A DNA stretch of 64,000 bases from JAEULH01 sp963805915 (lineage in GTDB: Bacteria; Pseudomonadota; Alphaproteobacteria; Rhodospirillales; Defluviicoccaceae), in NCBI GenBank assembly GCA_963805915.1, contig CAWDWD010000011.1, positions 372,001 through 436,000 on the forward strand, in the 5' to 3' direction. The position numbers and the translations under genes were made by a program. The notes under the pieces were generated by a model. The model worked only from the letters and a program-made list of their open reading frames with translations. It searched no databases and had not been told where the DNA came from. Positions 26,689-35,241 of the stretch are shown here, piece after piece. How positions within the stretch are numbered: position 1 is the first letter of the stretch; each line of letters starts with the position of its first letter.

Positions 26689-28965
26689 TCAACTGCTGGC
26701 GTAGTACTTCTTCACCGGGCCGTAGTAGTACGCCGAGTCGCTGAAGCCGTATTGGGCGTGCTTCTTGGTATCGACCATGGACAGGACGACCCCGATCAGG
26801 TGGCCGCCGGCCTCGTCGATCTGCTTGGCCGCCAGCGCGACCACATCGCGCGTCGTCTGCGTCCAGCGCACGACGAGGATCGTTGCGTCGACCTGCGGGG
26901 CGAGGACGCGCGGGTCCGAGACCGCGACGACCGGCGGCGAATCGAGAATGACCAACTCGAATTCGCTTGCCAGCGCGGTAATGACCTGGCGCATCTGCGG
27001 CGAGGCGAGCACCTCGGCGGGATCGGCGGTCAGCCGTCCGGCCGGGATGACGTAGGCGCCCGAGCGCTCGTCGCGGTGCAGCACTTCGCTGAGCTGGGCC
27101 TCGCCGGCGATCAGTTCGACCAGCCCGGGGCGGCGCGGCACGCCAAGCATCCGATGGACCGAGGGCCGGCGCAGGTCGGTCTCGACAATCACCGTCCGCC
27201 GCCCGGAAAGACCGCGCATCCGCGCCAGGCAGACGGCCAGCGTGGTCTTGCCCTCGTTCGGCTGGGCCGACGTGACCAGCACGGTTTTCGGCGCGGAGCC
27301 GTCGGGCGCGAGGAGGATGCTGGTGAACACCGAGCGGACGGCCTCGCCGAACATCGACGACGGATTCTTCAAGATGAACGATTCGGGAGATCGTCCAGCC
27401 CCGCCGCGGATCATCGGGATCAAACCGAGCGACCGCTTGCCGAGAATGCGCTCGATCTGCTCACCACTGCGATAGCCGCGGTCGAGTTGCTCGATGGCCA
27501 GGACCACCAGGGTCGACAACACCGCCGTGATCATGAAGACAGTAGCCAGGATCAGGGCTTTCGGCGGAAATGACGGGTTGTCCGGCACGTCGGCGCGCGA
27601 AATCACGCGCGCGCCGGGCTGCTGAATGGAGGCGTCGGTCTGCGCGCTCGTTTCTTCGTAGCGGCCGAGGAAGGTTTCGAGCATGGTCCGCCCGGCGGCC
27701 GCCTCGCGCTCGAGAGCGCGAAGCTGGACTTCCGCGCTGTTGGACTGGGCCATGCGCCCCTTGAGCTGGTCCAGGCTTTGTTGCAGCGCGTTCTCGCGGG
27801 CCCGGGCGACGCCCACATCGTTGTCCAGCTTTTGCACGACCTTGGAGATCTCGGTGGCGATCTTGGCTTGAACGTCGCGCAGCGCGGCCTTGGCGCTGAT
27901 CATCCGCGGATGGCGTTCGCCGTATTCGTCGGCCAGTTGCGCGACCTCGCGCTTGATCTCGCTTTCCTGGGCAAGCAGGGATTGGACGATGGGCGAGCCG
28001 AGCACATCGGCCGCGGCGCTGGCGCCGCCGGGTGAGTGGACCAGACGGCGGATCTGGCTTAGCCGCGCTTCGGCTTCGGCGCGAGACGTTCGCGCCACGA
28101 TCATCTGCGCGTTCAAGTCCGATATCTGCTGCGAGATCAAGGTTACACCGGTCGCGCCGGCGAGCAGGCCGGACAGCTTGCGGTACTGCTCGACAGCTTG
28201 TTCCTTTTCGCCGACGTCGCGGCGCAGGTCGGCGATCTTGGTGGTCAGCCATTCGCTCGCTCGGCGCGCGGCTTCATACTTGGCGTCGAGCTGATCGACC
28301 TGATAAGTCGCCGCGACCTTGTTGGCGATGGTCTCCGCCTTGACGGGATCCTCGGACGAAAACGTCACCTGCAATACGCGCGATTGCGATTTAAGCCGAA
28401 CGTCGAGGTTGGCGAGAAAATTGTCGACGACATTCGCCCGCTCTTGCGCTTTCAGCACCTCTTCGGGCAGGGGGCGCGGCGTCTTGCCGGAGACGACGCC
28501 CTTGAGCCAGCCCAACCCGCCCTTGAGCGACTTGACGGCCGACGCGAACCAGGTGTCGGGGACGAGACTTGTGTTGAACTCGGGATCGCTGTTGAGGTCG
28601 AGGTCATTGATGACCTTCTCGGCGACGCCGCGCGACCGAAACACTTCGACCTGGCTGTCGACCGCCTCCTGGTCGGGCAGCGAGTTGGTCAGGACCGCCT
28701 GGATGTTGACAACCTGCTGTTGCGACGTCTCGATCATGACCTCGGTGGTCGCGCTGTAGCGCGACGCCACCAGCATCAACAGAATGAACGCAAGAAGCGT
28801 CGCCCCGAGCGTCGGCAGGATGATCGCCTTTTTGCGCCGTTTTAGGGTCTGCAACACCCACGCGGCATCGACATCGCGCACGCTATCGACCAGCCGCCCG
28901 GCCACGGGTGGCCTTGCCGCCGCGTGAGCGTGTCTATGCTCGTGCTCTTCCAATGGTCGGTCCAC
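26689..28965 (-). CDS. Polysaccharide co-polymerase / tyrosine autokinase (Wzc type)
   Basis: A protein of 758 residues that controls chain length and export of exopolysaccharide through cyclic tyrosine phosphorylation. Layout: cytoplasmic N terminus, TM1 (about 47-67), periplasmic Wzz/GNVR coiled coil (about 70-460), TM2 (about 469-493), then a BY-kinase with Walker A SAQPNEGKTTLAV (566-577), Walker A' IVETDLRRPSVHRM and Walker B FELVILDSPPVVAVSD. The last 20 residues hold a tyrosine cluster (six Tyr in QYGFSDSAYYYGPVKKYYAS), the autophosphorylation tail. Convergent with the GMC gene; no wza/wzx/wzy is in view. Confidence 0.94.
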   Translation of the reverse strand: MDRPLEEHEHRHAHAAARPPVAGRLVDSVRDVDAAWVLQTLKRRKKAIILPTLGATLLAFILLMLVASRYSATTEVMIETSQQQVVNIQAVLTNSLPDQEAVDSQVEVFRSRGVAEKVINDLDLNSDPEFNTSLVPDTWFASAVKSLKGGLGWLKGVVSGKTPRPLPEEVLKAQERANVVDNFLANLDVRLKSQSRVLQVTFSSEDPVKAETIANKVAATYQVDQLDAKYEAARRASEWLTTKIADLRRDVGEKEQAVEQYRKLSGLLAGATGVTLISQQISDLNAQMIVARTSRAEAEARLSQIRRLVHSPGGASAAADVLGSPIVQSLLAQESEIKREVAQLADEYGERHPRMISAKAALRDVQAKIATEISKVVQKLDNDVGVARARENALQQSLDQLKGRMAQSNSAEVQLRALEREAAAGRTMLETFLGRYEETSAQTDASIQQPGARVISRADVPDNPSFPPKALILATVFMITAVLSTLVVLAIEQLDRGYRSGEQIERILGKRSLGLIPMIRGGAGRSPESFILKNPSSMFGEAVRSVFTSILLAPDGSAPKTVLVTSAQPNEGKTTLAVCLARMRGLSGRRTVIVETDLRRPSVHRMLGVPRRPGLVELIAGEAQLSEVLHRDERSGAYVIPAGRLTADPAEVLASPQMRQVITALASEFELVILDSPPVVAVSDPRVLAPQVDATILVVRWTQTTRDVVALAAKQIDEAGGHLIGVVLSMVDTKKHAQYGFSDSAYYYGPVKKYYASS

Positions 28966-29109
28966 GGCTTCTCAGCCCTTTGAAGTGGCTAAAAATGAGC
29001 TGCGCAAGAGATGCTCAAGCCTCCACGGCGTAGCCGGTGAGCACGGCGTAGCGGGCGTGCACGGCGGAGCTACGGCAAGTCGTATCCGCCGACGCCGCGA
29101 TGCGCAAAA

Positions 29110-29140
29110 GGGCGCGCTCCCCTCGCGGAAGAACGCGCCC
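29110..29140. terminator. Possible hairpin between autokinase and epimerase genes
   Basis: GGGCGCG (29110-29116) and CGCGCCC (29134-29140) form a 7-bp stem with a 17-nt loop. There is no T run, so it may be a weak terminator or chance in GC-rich DNA. The interval also repeats acggcgtagc twice near 29026-29050. Confidence 0.3.
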
Positions 29141-29234
29141 GGTGCTTGCCGCCTACGGTCGCGCGGACTATGCCGAAGCCTTCGCCATCGCCAGCGCGCG
29201 AAGATCCTGATGCGAGCTGTAGAACTCGATCGTT

Positions 29235-30227
29235 TCACGAATTAGACTCGTCAAGGGTCACCCGCGGCTCCCACCCGACCGAGCGGGCGTTGGCGAGAAC
29301 GGGGATCTTGTGGATCGACAGCGCCTCTTCGTAAAGCTCGCCGTGGATCTTCTTGGCGTCGGCGTCGACCACCTTGGACTTGCTTGCGGTCATCTCCTTG
29401 ATGCGGAAACCCAGGTTGCGGATGGAGATGGTGTTATCCGGATTGCCGATGTTGAAGATGTAGTGCGGGCTGGCGATGGCCTTGTCCATGAACTCGACCA
29501 GGAACCGGCACAGATCGGTTGCCGAAAGGAACGCGCGGGTCTGTTCGCCGCCGGCGAACACCGTGATCGGTTGGCCGGCCTGCGCCTGGTGAACGAAGGT
29601 CGGCATGACGAAACCGCCGGCGCTTGACTGGCGCGGCCCGGTGACGTTGAACGGGCGGATTATAATGCCGCGCAGCCCGCGCTTGGTGCTGTTGACGACG
29701 AGGCACTCGGTCAGCGTCTTGGCGATCGCGTACTCGATCCGCGAATTGTAGTCGACGGGGACCTGGATTGTGTCGGTCTCGGCGAGGTTGCCGCTGCGGC
29801 CATAGACCTCGGCCGAACTGAAGGTGACCAACGGCTTGTCGAATTTGATGCAGGCCTCGACGACTTCCTGGGTCGCGCGGACGATCTCGAAGCCGAGGCG
29901 GCCGACGTACTTCAAAATGCCGGCGGGACCGACGTGCGAGGCGGCGTGGATGACGCGATCGTACGGCTCGAGCGTGTGGCCCTTGGTGAAGAACGCATCG
30001 ACACTCATTTTGAGGATGGCGACGTCCGGATTACCCTCGTACCACTCGCCGTCGGTGACTGCCGCGACCATGGAATCGAGGAGCGTGACCTTGTGACCGG
30101 CGGCGAGATAACCGTCGGCGACATGGGTACCGATAAAGCCGAGCCCGCCCGTGATGAGGACGTGCTCCTTGCGACCACCCGCCGGTGTTCCGGCCCCGTG
30201 CGGCGCGTTCGTGTTTACGTCAGGCAT
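29235..30227 (-). CDS. NAD-dependent nucleotide-sugar epimerase/dehydratase
   Basis: A protein of 330 residues of the extended SDR family. Seen: VLITGGLGFIGTHVADGYLA for NAD, LVTFSSAEVYGRSGNL, the catalytic YxxxK in RIEYAIAKTLTECL, and RPFNVTGPRQSSAGGFVMPT. Probably acts on a UDP- or dTDP-sugar for surface polysaccharide, given the neighbours. Which sugar cannot be told. Separated from the autokinase by 269 bp on the same strand. Confidence 0.87.
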   Translation of the reverse strand: MPDVNTNAPHGAGTPAGGRKEHVLITGGLGFIGTHVADGYLAAGHKVTLLDSMVAAVTDGEWYEGNPDVAILKMSVDAFFTKGHTLEPYDRVIHAASHVGPAGILKYVGRLGFEIVRATQEVVEACIKFDKPLVTFSSAEVYGRSGNLAETDTIQVPVDYNSRIEYAIAKTLTECLVVNSTKRGLRGIIIRPFNVTGPRQSSAGGFVMPTFVHQAQAGQPITVFAGGEQTRAFLSATDLCRFLVEFMDKAIASPHYIFNIGNPDNTISIRNLGFRIKEMTASKSKVVDADAKKIHGELYEEALSIHKIPVLANARSVGWEPRVTLDESNS

Positions 30228-30647
30228 AATGGGTCAATTTCTCCATGGCTGGTCACGCGAGTGACTGTTAGGGGATTAAGCGGTTCGTCCCTTTGCCGAG
30301 CGCACGGATTTCGCGTTGAGCGACAATCTTTTCCGCCGTCATGACTGCTTCAGCGCATCGCGAGATGCTCACATCAGGACTCTGCCAACGGTGCCGCTCA
30401 GCAGCTTGGCGGGGCGGCAATAAAGCGAGAATGCGGTGTGAGATGTCTATCTTCCGGCGGCGTCAATAAAGCGTACACACTTTTACGTTGATCCGGCCTC
30501 GCTTGCAACGGATTTGCGAACAGCGGGTTCCGGCAGGTGACGGGAGGGCTACTCCCGACGCTTGAGCAAACAGCCGATCGTGGGCGGCCGCGGCCTCGGG
30601 GCAGTGACTCCCCGAGGCGCGTTGGCCGGCGTTGGCCGGGTGGCGGG
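30228..30647. other. Intergenic region, no gene seen
   Basis: 420 bases between the epimerase start and the CbiM end. Contains two hairpins (30541-30557, CGGGAG/CTCCCG; and the stronger one listed at 30593-30618) and an AT-richer stretch near 30470-30500. It presumably carries the epimerase promoter. Confidence 0.5.
30593..30618 (-). terminator. Probable terminator after the CbiM gene
   Basis: GCCTCGGGG (30593-30601) and CCCCGAGGC (30610-30618) are perfect 9-bp inverted repeats with an 8-nt loop, 30 bases past the cbiM stop. No clear T run follows. Confidence 0.4.
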
Positions 30648-31328
30648 TTACGCCGCGGCCCGGTACAGACGTGGATGGAAGACCTTGCTGTCCTTGAGAC
30701 CGCGCAGCCCCTTGGCGGCGGCGAGAACGGCCAGGTCAACCAGCGGCTCGACGATGATGACCGTCATGTAGGCCGCGCCGAACGACGCGATCTGGGCGAG
30801 GTTTTCGGCGCCGAAACCGTGACCGTACAGCGACCAGAAGGCGACCCAGGCGACCACCCCGCCCTGGTAGGCCGTCGACAAGGCGAGAGCTTGGCGGTAC
30901 TTGACGTCGGTGTAGGGGATGTTCTCGGGAATGACCCGGCGGGCGAGGGCCTGGAGCGCGAACATGGGCACCAAAAGTGTCGTTACGTTCATGCCGTACT
31001 GAGGCAGATCGAACGGCGCGAAAAACAGGCCCTGGACCAGAAGCCCCAAGGCCAAGCCAATTGCGGCGGGTCCCGCGCCGAAGATCAGAAACAGCGTCGA
31101 TCCGAGAATGAGGTGCACTTCGGACACGCCGACAGGGTGATGGGGTAGTATCTGGAAAAAGCTGAAGACGAGAACGGTCGCGATGACACTGCGAACAGCG
31201 AGCGACACAACGCCGTCGCGCCTGATCGTATCGAAGGCGAGTTTCGCCGCGTAGCCGGCCGCGCCGGCGGCGGTCGCATAACCGAGGATCAATTTCGCGC
31301 CGTTAACGACGCCGGGTTCCATGTGCAT
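30648..31328 (-). CDS. cbiM: CbiM-type energy-coupling-factor permease (Co2+/Ni2+ S component)
   Basis: About 226 residues, with six or more hydrophobic helices. In CbiM/NikM the metal is held by the free N terminus, His2 and a His near residue 67. Here the protein begins MHMEPG if the ATG at 31326-31328 is used, giving His2, and SEVHLILGS supplies a His at about 72. This decides the start over an upstream in-frame one at 31385, which lies inside the riboswitch 3' edge. LVQGLFFAPFDLPQYGMNVT matches the conserved CbiM LLVQA...GANV segment. No CbiN, CbiQ or CbiO is nearby, so it either works alone or borrows an ECF module. Preceded by a cobalamin riboswitch. Confidence 0.85.
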   Translation of the reverse strand: MHMEPGVVNGAKLILGYATAAGAAGYAAKLAFDTIRRDGVVSLAVRSVIATVLVFSFFQILPHHPVGVSEVHLILGSTLFLIFGAGPAAIGLALGLLVQGLFFAPFDLPQYGMNVTTLLVPMFALQALARRVIPENIPYTDVKYRQALALSTAYQGGVVAWVAFWSLYGHGFGAENLAQIASFGAAYMTVIIVEPLVDLAVLAAAKGLRGLKDSKVFHPRLYRAAA

Positions 31329-31391
31329 GTCAGTCCCTTTCGCACCCACCGTGCAGTTGAGCCACCGATTGGCGGCGGTTTCCACAAAGCA

Positions 31392-31570
31392 TAGGCAGGT
31401 CTCCTGACTCGCGGATCGTCGCCGTAATTCCGCCTTCCCGGGTCATGACCCAGTGGCTTCGTGGAAGCGGCTACCGCTCACAGTTGCGGGGGCAGTCACG
31501 GATCAGACCCCGTCGAGGTCGGCCCTTCCGTGTTCCCTTTTGATCCCGCGGGCTTGGCCCGCACGGAACC
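31392..31570 (-). promoter_or_regulatory. Cobalamin (B12) riboswitch
   Basis: On the minus strand the order of conserved elements is that of the Cobalamin family: GATCAAAAGGGAACACGG, then GACTGCCCCCGCAACTG (31481-31497), then CACTGG and CGGGAAGGCGG, and finally the B12 box GAGTCAGGAGACCTGCC (31395-31411). The B12 box ends about 65 bases before the cbiM start, so adenosylcobalamin should repress the permease. This ties the permease to cobalt for B12. Confidence 0.93.
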
Positions 31571-31658
31571 CATGCAAGATCGAGCATGTTCGATCGCAAT
31601 CCGGCTGGCAAGCCTTTCCTGGTTGGCGCCGGCCGCCTGGCGGCACGCTATTGCGCCA

Positions 31659-32546
31659 TCAGAACTCCGTGCCGACCGTAAAGACGACCTTGGCGTTGCA
31701 CTGGTTGTTGCCGCACTCGCGGGCCCGATAGTCGGTATCGGTGTAGGCGACCGAGAAGTCGAGGCCCTTGACGTTGACCTTCGCGCCGACGCGCCAATCG
31801 GTGCCGTTATAGTCGTCCTCGATGTACTGGTAGCCGACGCCGGCGAACAGCTGCAGGCCGACGTAGGGGACGGGAATATCGTAATAAACATTGCCGGTGA
31901 GGTAGTTGGCCCGCCCGGTGTCAAACTGGTTTTCCCAGGCGAAGATATTGACCAGCTCAAGGCTCAGCCGGTCGGTGGCCTTGTAGGTCAGCACCACCGG
32001 GACTTCCCAGTAGTTGAAATTGTCGGCGCTGCGCGTTCCGGGGTAGTACAAGTAGGTCCCGCCGACGTCCCAGCCGAGATCGCCGACCTCGCCGCGAAAG
32101 CCGAAGAAGGCGTCGATTTCGATGTGCGCCGTGTCCCGGTCGCCCTCGATGTCGACGTTGGAAGACCAGAACCCGACATAGCCCTTCGTGTTGCCGATAC
32201 CGGTGGGCACGGCGTAGTCGAGCGCGCCCTGGATGGCCGGATCATTGCTGGAATTCGTGAACCCGCGATCGATATAGTTCGACGTGAGCGCGACGCTGCC
32301 GCTGACTTCGCCGGGCAGCCAGTCGTCGTCTGTCTCTTCATCGTCTGTCTTTTCATCCGGGCTCGGCACATCGCCGGCTTGCGGAGCGGGCGCCGGATTT
32401 TGCAGTTTTGTATCCTGGGCGCTAGGGACCGAGGGAAATATAAGCGATCCGAGAACGACCGTCGTCGCGGGGATAAGCCTCTTGCCCGATATAGAGCCGA
32501 TCACGCGCTCATTGACTTCCCGCCTACTTGTCTCGACCTCTTTCAT
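31659..32546 (-). CDS. TorF-family putative porin (TIGR02001/Gcw_chp)
   Basis: About 295 residues. A signal-like segment (RLIPATTVVLGSLIFPSVPS, then AQ) is followed by a disordered acidic linker (DEKTDDEETDDDWLPGE) and a beta-barrel domain starting EVSGSVALTSNYIDRGFTNS, with NDPAIQGALDYAVPTG, YVGFWSSNVDIEGDRD and DVGGTYLYYPGTR, the TIGR02001 pattern. It ends in Phe (VGTEF), as outer-membrane barrels do. The start is uncertain (ATG at 32544-32546 chosen; another at 32576). Upstream of the riboswitch and CbiM on the same strand, so it may serve metal or cofactor uptake; that is inference. Confidence 0.82.
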   Translation of the reverse strand: MKEVETSRREVNERVIGSISGKRLIPATTVVLGSLIFPSVPSAQDTKLQNPAPAPQAGDVPSPDEKTDDEETDDDWLPGEVSGSVALTSNYIDRGFTNSSNDPAIQGALDYAVPTGIGNTKGYVGFWSSNVDIEGDRDTAHIEIDAFFGFRGEVGDLGWDVGGTYLYYPGTRSADNFNYWEVPVVLTYKATDRLSLELVNIFAWENQFDTGRANYLTGNVYYDIPVPYVGLQLFAGVGYQYIEDDYNGTDWRVGAKVNVKGLDFSVAYTDTDYRARECGNNQCNAKVVFTVGTEF

Positions 32547-32818
32547 TGCAGACTCCATCTGTGTGAATGATGCCATCGTTCACGGGAGGGCCTGGGATCC
32601 GCCAAGACGCCGGGTCCCCCCACACTTCAAGCTCCGGGCGGGATAAGCCGGGCGAGATCGCGCCTTTCGGTTGGCTGGGCTTGAAACGCGATTTGGGCAT
32701 GCGCAGGCGGCACAGGGGTGTGCCGATACGCTTTCTTCGAATTACACGGGGGTCGAGAGCCTACGCAACCTCCGGCGTGGCCATCGGGTGCCGTCGAGAT
32801 CCTTGCCTTTTCGCACAG

Positions 32819-34690
32819 TCACAGAACCGCCCGCGCGATCCAGTAGGTCGCTCCCGCGGCGATGTAGGCGAGCGCGAACAGATAGCCGAACATGAAGAGC
32901 GGCCAGCGCCAGGAGTTGGTTTCGCGCTTGGTAACGGCGAGAGTCGAGAGGCACTGCGGCGCGAAAACGTACCAAGCGAGGAAGGCGAGCGCCGTGGGCA
33001 ACGACCAGGCGCCTCGCAACGTTGCCACGAGGCTGTCGGCGACGACGTCCTCGGAGCCCGATAGCGCGTAGACCGTTCCGAGCGCCGCGACCGCCACTTC
33101 ACGCGCCGCCAGCCCCGGGATCAGCGCGATGGAGATTTCCCAGGTGAAGCCGATCGGCGCGAACACGACGTTCAGCCCCCGCCCGATCGTGCCGGCGAAG
33201 CTGTAGCGAATAGCCGCGTCGGTGGCGTCCGGCGGCGGCGGCGGGAAGCTCGCGAGAACCCAAATGATCAGCATGCTGGTGAGGATAATGGTGCCCGCGC
33301 GGCGCAGGAAGATGCGGGCCCGATCGACCAGGCCGAGCGCGACATCGCGCAGGACGGGCAGCTGGTACTTCGGCAACTCCATCAAGAAAGGCTGGCTTAA
33401 GCCCTTGGTGACGGTGTGCTTCAGTACCGCGGCAACGACGAGCGCGCTGACGATGCCGGCGAGATAGAGCGCGAACATCACTAGTCCCTGCAAGCCGATG
33501 CCCGGTCCGACGGTGGTATTGGGGATGAAGGCGGCGATGATCAGCGTGTAGACGGGCAGGCGGGCCGAGCACGTCATCAGCGGCGCGATCAGGATGGTGG
33601 TCAGGCGATCGCGTGGCGTATCGATGGCGCGAGCGGCCATGATCCCCGGGATGGCGCAGGCGAAGCTGGAGAGGAGCGGAATGAACGCCCGGCCATTGAG
33701 GCCGACGCGGGCCATGAGGCGGTCCATCAGAAACGCCGCGCGGACCATGTAGCCGCTCTGCTCGAGCACCAGGATGAAGGCGAACAGGACCAGGATCTGC
33801 GGCAGAAAGATGATGACGCTGCCGACGCCGGCAAGCACGCCGTCGGCGATCAGGCTCGCCAGCCAGCCTTGGGGCAGCAACGAAACCGTCGCCGCCTGAA
33901 GCCGGACGACGCCGCTGTCGATCCAGTCCATCGGGACTTCCGCCCAGGCGAACACGGCCTGAAACATCAAAAACAGCAGGCCGAAGAGGATCAGCGGTCC
34001 GGCGAGCGGGTGCAAGACCACGTCGTCGATGGCCCGGGTCAACCGGAATGAAGCACCTTCGTGCACGATCGCGGCCAAGGCGATCCGTCGTGCTTCGTGC
34101 TGAAGTGTCCGGACATCCAGGATATCGCCGGGCCTGCCGCCAGCATCGTACTCCACCGATCGGGGCTGGACCGCGCCGAGTTCGCACGGCAGCCGGCGAA
34201 GCAACTCGATCATGCCGCCGCGGCGAACGGCGATCGTGGGTATGACCGGCGCACCGAGCTCTCGGGCCAAGCGCTCAACATCGATCTCGATCCCATGGTG
34301 TTGGGCAAGATCCATCATGTTCAGCGCGACGACGACCGGGTAGCCGAGATGTTTCAGTTCCAGAACGAACCGCAGATGAACACGCAGATTCGTCGCGTCG
34401 ACGACGCACAGGATGGCGTCGGGACGCTTCTCGCCGGCTTGCTTGCCGAAAAGAACATCGCGGGTCACCTCCTGATCGGGGCTCGCCGGATCAAGACTGT
34501 AGGTGCCGGGCAGATCGACAACATCGATCTGCCGCCCGCCATCGGTGACAAATTGGCCCCACCGCCGCTCGACGGTCACTCCGGGGTAGTTGCCGGTCTT
34601 CTGACGGGTTCCGGTCAGCGCATTGAACAGGGCGCTCTTGCCACAGTTCGGAACGCCGACCAGGGCGAGGCGGAGGGCCGCGGCGCTCAT
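32819..34690 (-). CDS. feoB: Ferrous iron transporter B
   Basis: A protein of 623 residues. N-terminal G domain with G1 GVPNCGKSALFNALTG, TGNYPGVTVERRWG, G3 DLPGTYSLDP and G4 NMMD, a short insertion domain, then the transmembrane Gate/FeoB core (IIFLPQILVLFAFILVLEQS, LLSSFACAIPGIMAARAI, and a second gate region). Shorter than the 773 residues of E. coli FeoB but within the family range. Overlaps feoA by ATGA; the Fur-like site upstream of feoA fits iron repression. Confidence 0.96.
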   Translation of the reverse strand: MSAAALRLALVGVPNCGKSALFNALTGTRQKTGNYPGVTVERRWGQFVTDGGRQIDVVDLPGTYSLDPASPDQEVTRDVLFGKQAGEKRPDAILCVVDATNLRVHLRFVLELKHLGYPVVVALNMMDLAQHHGIEIDVERLARELGAPVIPTIAVRRGGMIELLRRLPCELGAVQPRSVEYDAGGRPGDILDVRTLQHEARRIALAAIVHEGASFRLTRAIDDVVLHPLAGPLILFGLLFLMFQAVFAWAEVPMDWIDSGVVRLQAATVSLLPQGWLASLIADGVLAGVGSVIIFLPQILVLFAFILVLEQSGYMVRAAFLMDRLMARVGLNGRAFIPLLSSFACAIPGIMAARAIDTPRDRLTTILIAPLMTCSARLPVYTLIIAAFIPNTTVGPGIGLQGLVMFALYLAGIVSALVVAAVLKHTVTKGLSQPFLMELPKYQLPVLRDVALGLVDRARIFLRRAGTIILTSMLIIWVLASFPPPPPDATDAAIRYSFAGTIGRGLNVVFAPIGFTWEISIALIPGLAAREVAVAALGTVYALSGSEDVVADSLVATLRGAWSLPTALAFLAWYVFAPQCLSTLAVTKRETNSWRWPLFMFGYLFALAYIAAGATYWIARAVL

Positions 34691-35001
34691 GGCCTTGGCC
34701 CCGGCGTGCGCGTAACCGGCTGCGCCTCGACTGCCTCGACCGGCTCGACCAGAACGAACGCCGCTTCTCCTCGACGCATGGCGATGCTCAGCTTGTCGAC
34801 CCGCACCGCGATCGGATCGCCGCCGAACGGACCGATATGTCTCACTTCGGTCTCCCGGCCCTCCTCGAAGCCGATCTCGAGAAGGCGGCGCTCCAGCACG
34901 GCGTTCTCGCGGCCATCCATTGCCCGGCCGATTGCCTTGATCACGGCTTGGCGTCCAGGTGCAAGCGCGTCAAGGCTCGTTAGCCCACGCGTCAGGGTCA
35001 T
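34687..35001 (-). CDS. feoA: Ferrous iron transport protein A
   Basis: A protein of 104 residues with the SH3-like FeoA fold: LTSLDALAPGRQAVIKAI, LERRLLEIGFEEGRETEVRH, GDPIAVRVDKLSIAMRRGEA. It supports FeoB at the inner membrane. The C-terminal 15 residues (VEAQPVTRTPGPRP) are extra. First gene of the operon. Confidence 0.93.
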   Translation of the reverse strand: MTLTRGLTSLDALAPGRQAVIKAIGRAMDGRENAVLERRLLEIGFEEGRETEVRHIGPFGGDPIAVRVDKLSIAMRRGEAAFVLVEPVEAVEAQPVTRTPGPRP

Positions 35002-35083
35002 GTTTCTACGTCCTAATGCGGCTTTCTCGGCACGTTGATGGCCGATCGTGCTCGCTCGTTACGGTCTCATCGCGCATATTCAT

Positions 35084-35102
35084 GCGAATGATTATCAGTT
35101 GC
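35084..35102 (-). promoter_or_regulatory. Fur-box-like site upstream of feoAB
   Basis: The minus-strand sequence GCAACTGATAATCATTCGC matches 14 of 19 positions of the classic Fur box, including the whole core GATAATCATT. It lies about 83 bases before the feoA ATG. In alphaproteobacteria the binding protein could be Fur/Mur or another iron regulator. Confidence 0.65.
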
Positions 35103-35241
35103 ACGATAGAACCTTGTTTCCCGATTGTGCAAGAGGGAACTGCAAGACCTTCGCATCACCTTTGCATCCTCCACCCGGCGCCGGCGACGCGGGTGCGTAG
35201 CTGCTTTCGCGGCGACGCTGCCGCGCGTTAACATCGCCGTC

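Noticed and set aside
30541..30557. Second hairpin near the CbiM terminator (CGGGAG/CTCCCG)
   Set aside because: A six-bp GC stem without a T run is expected by chance in this composition.
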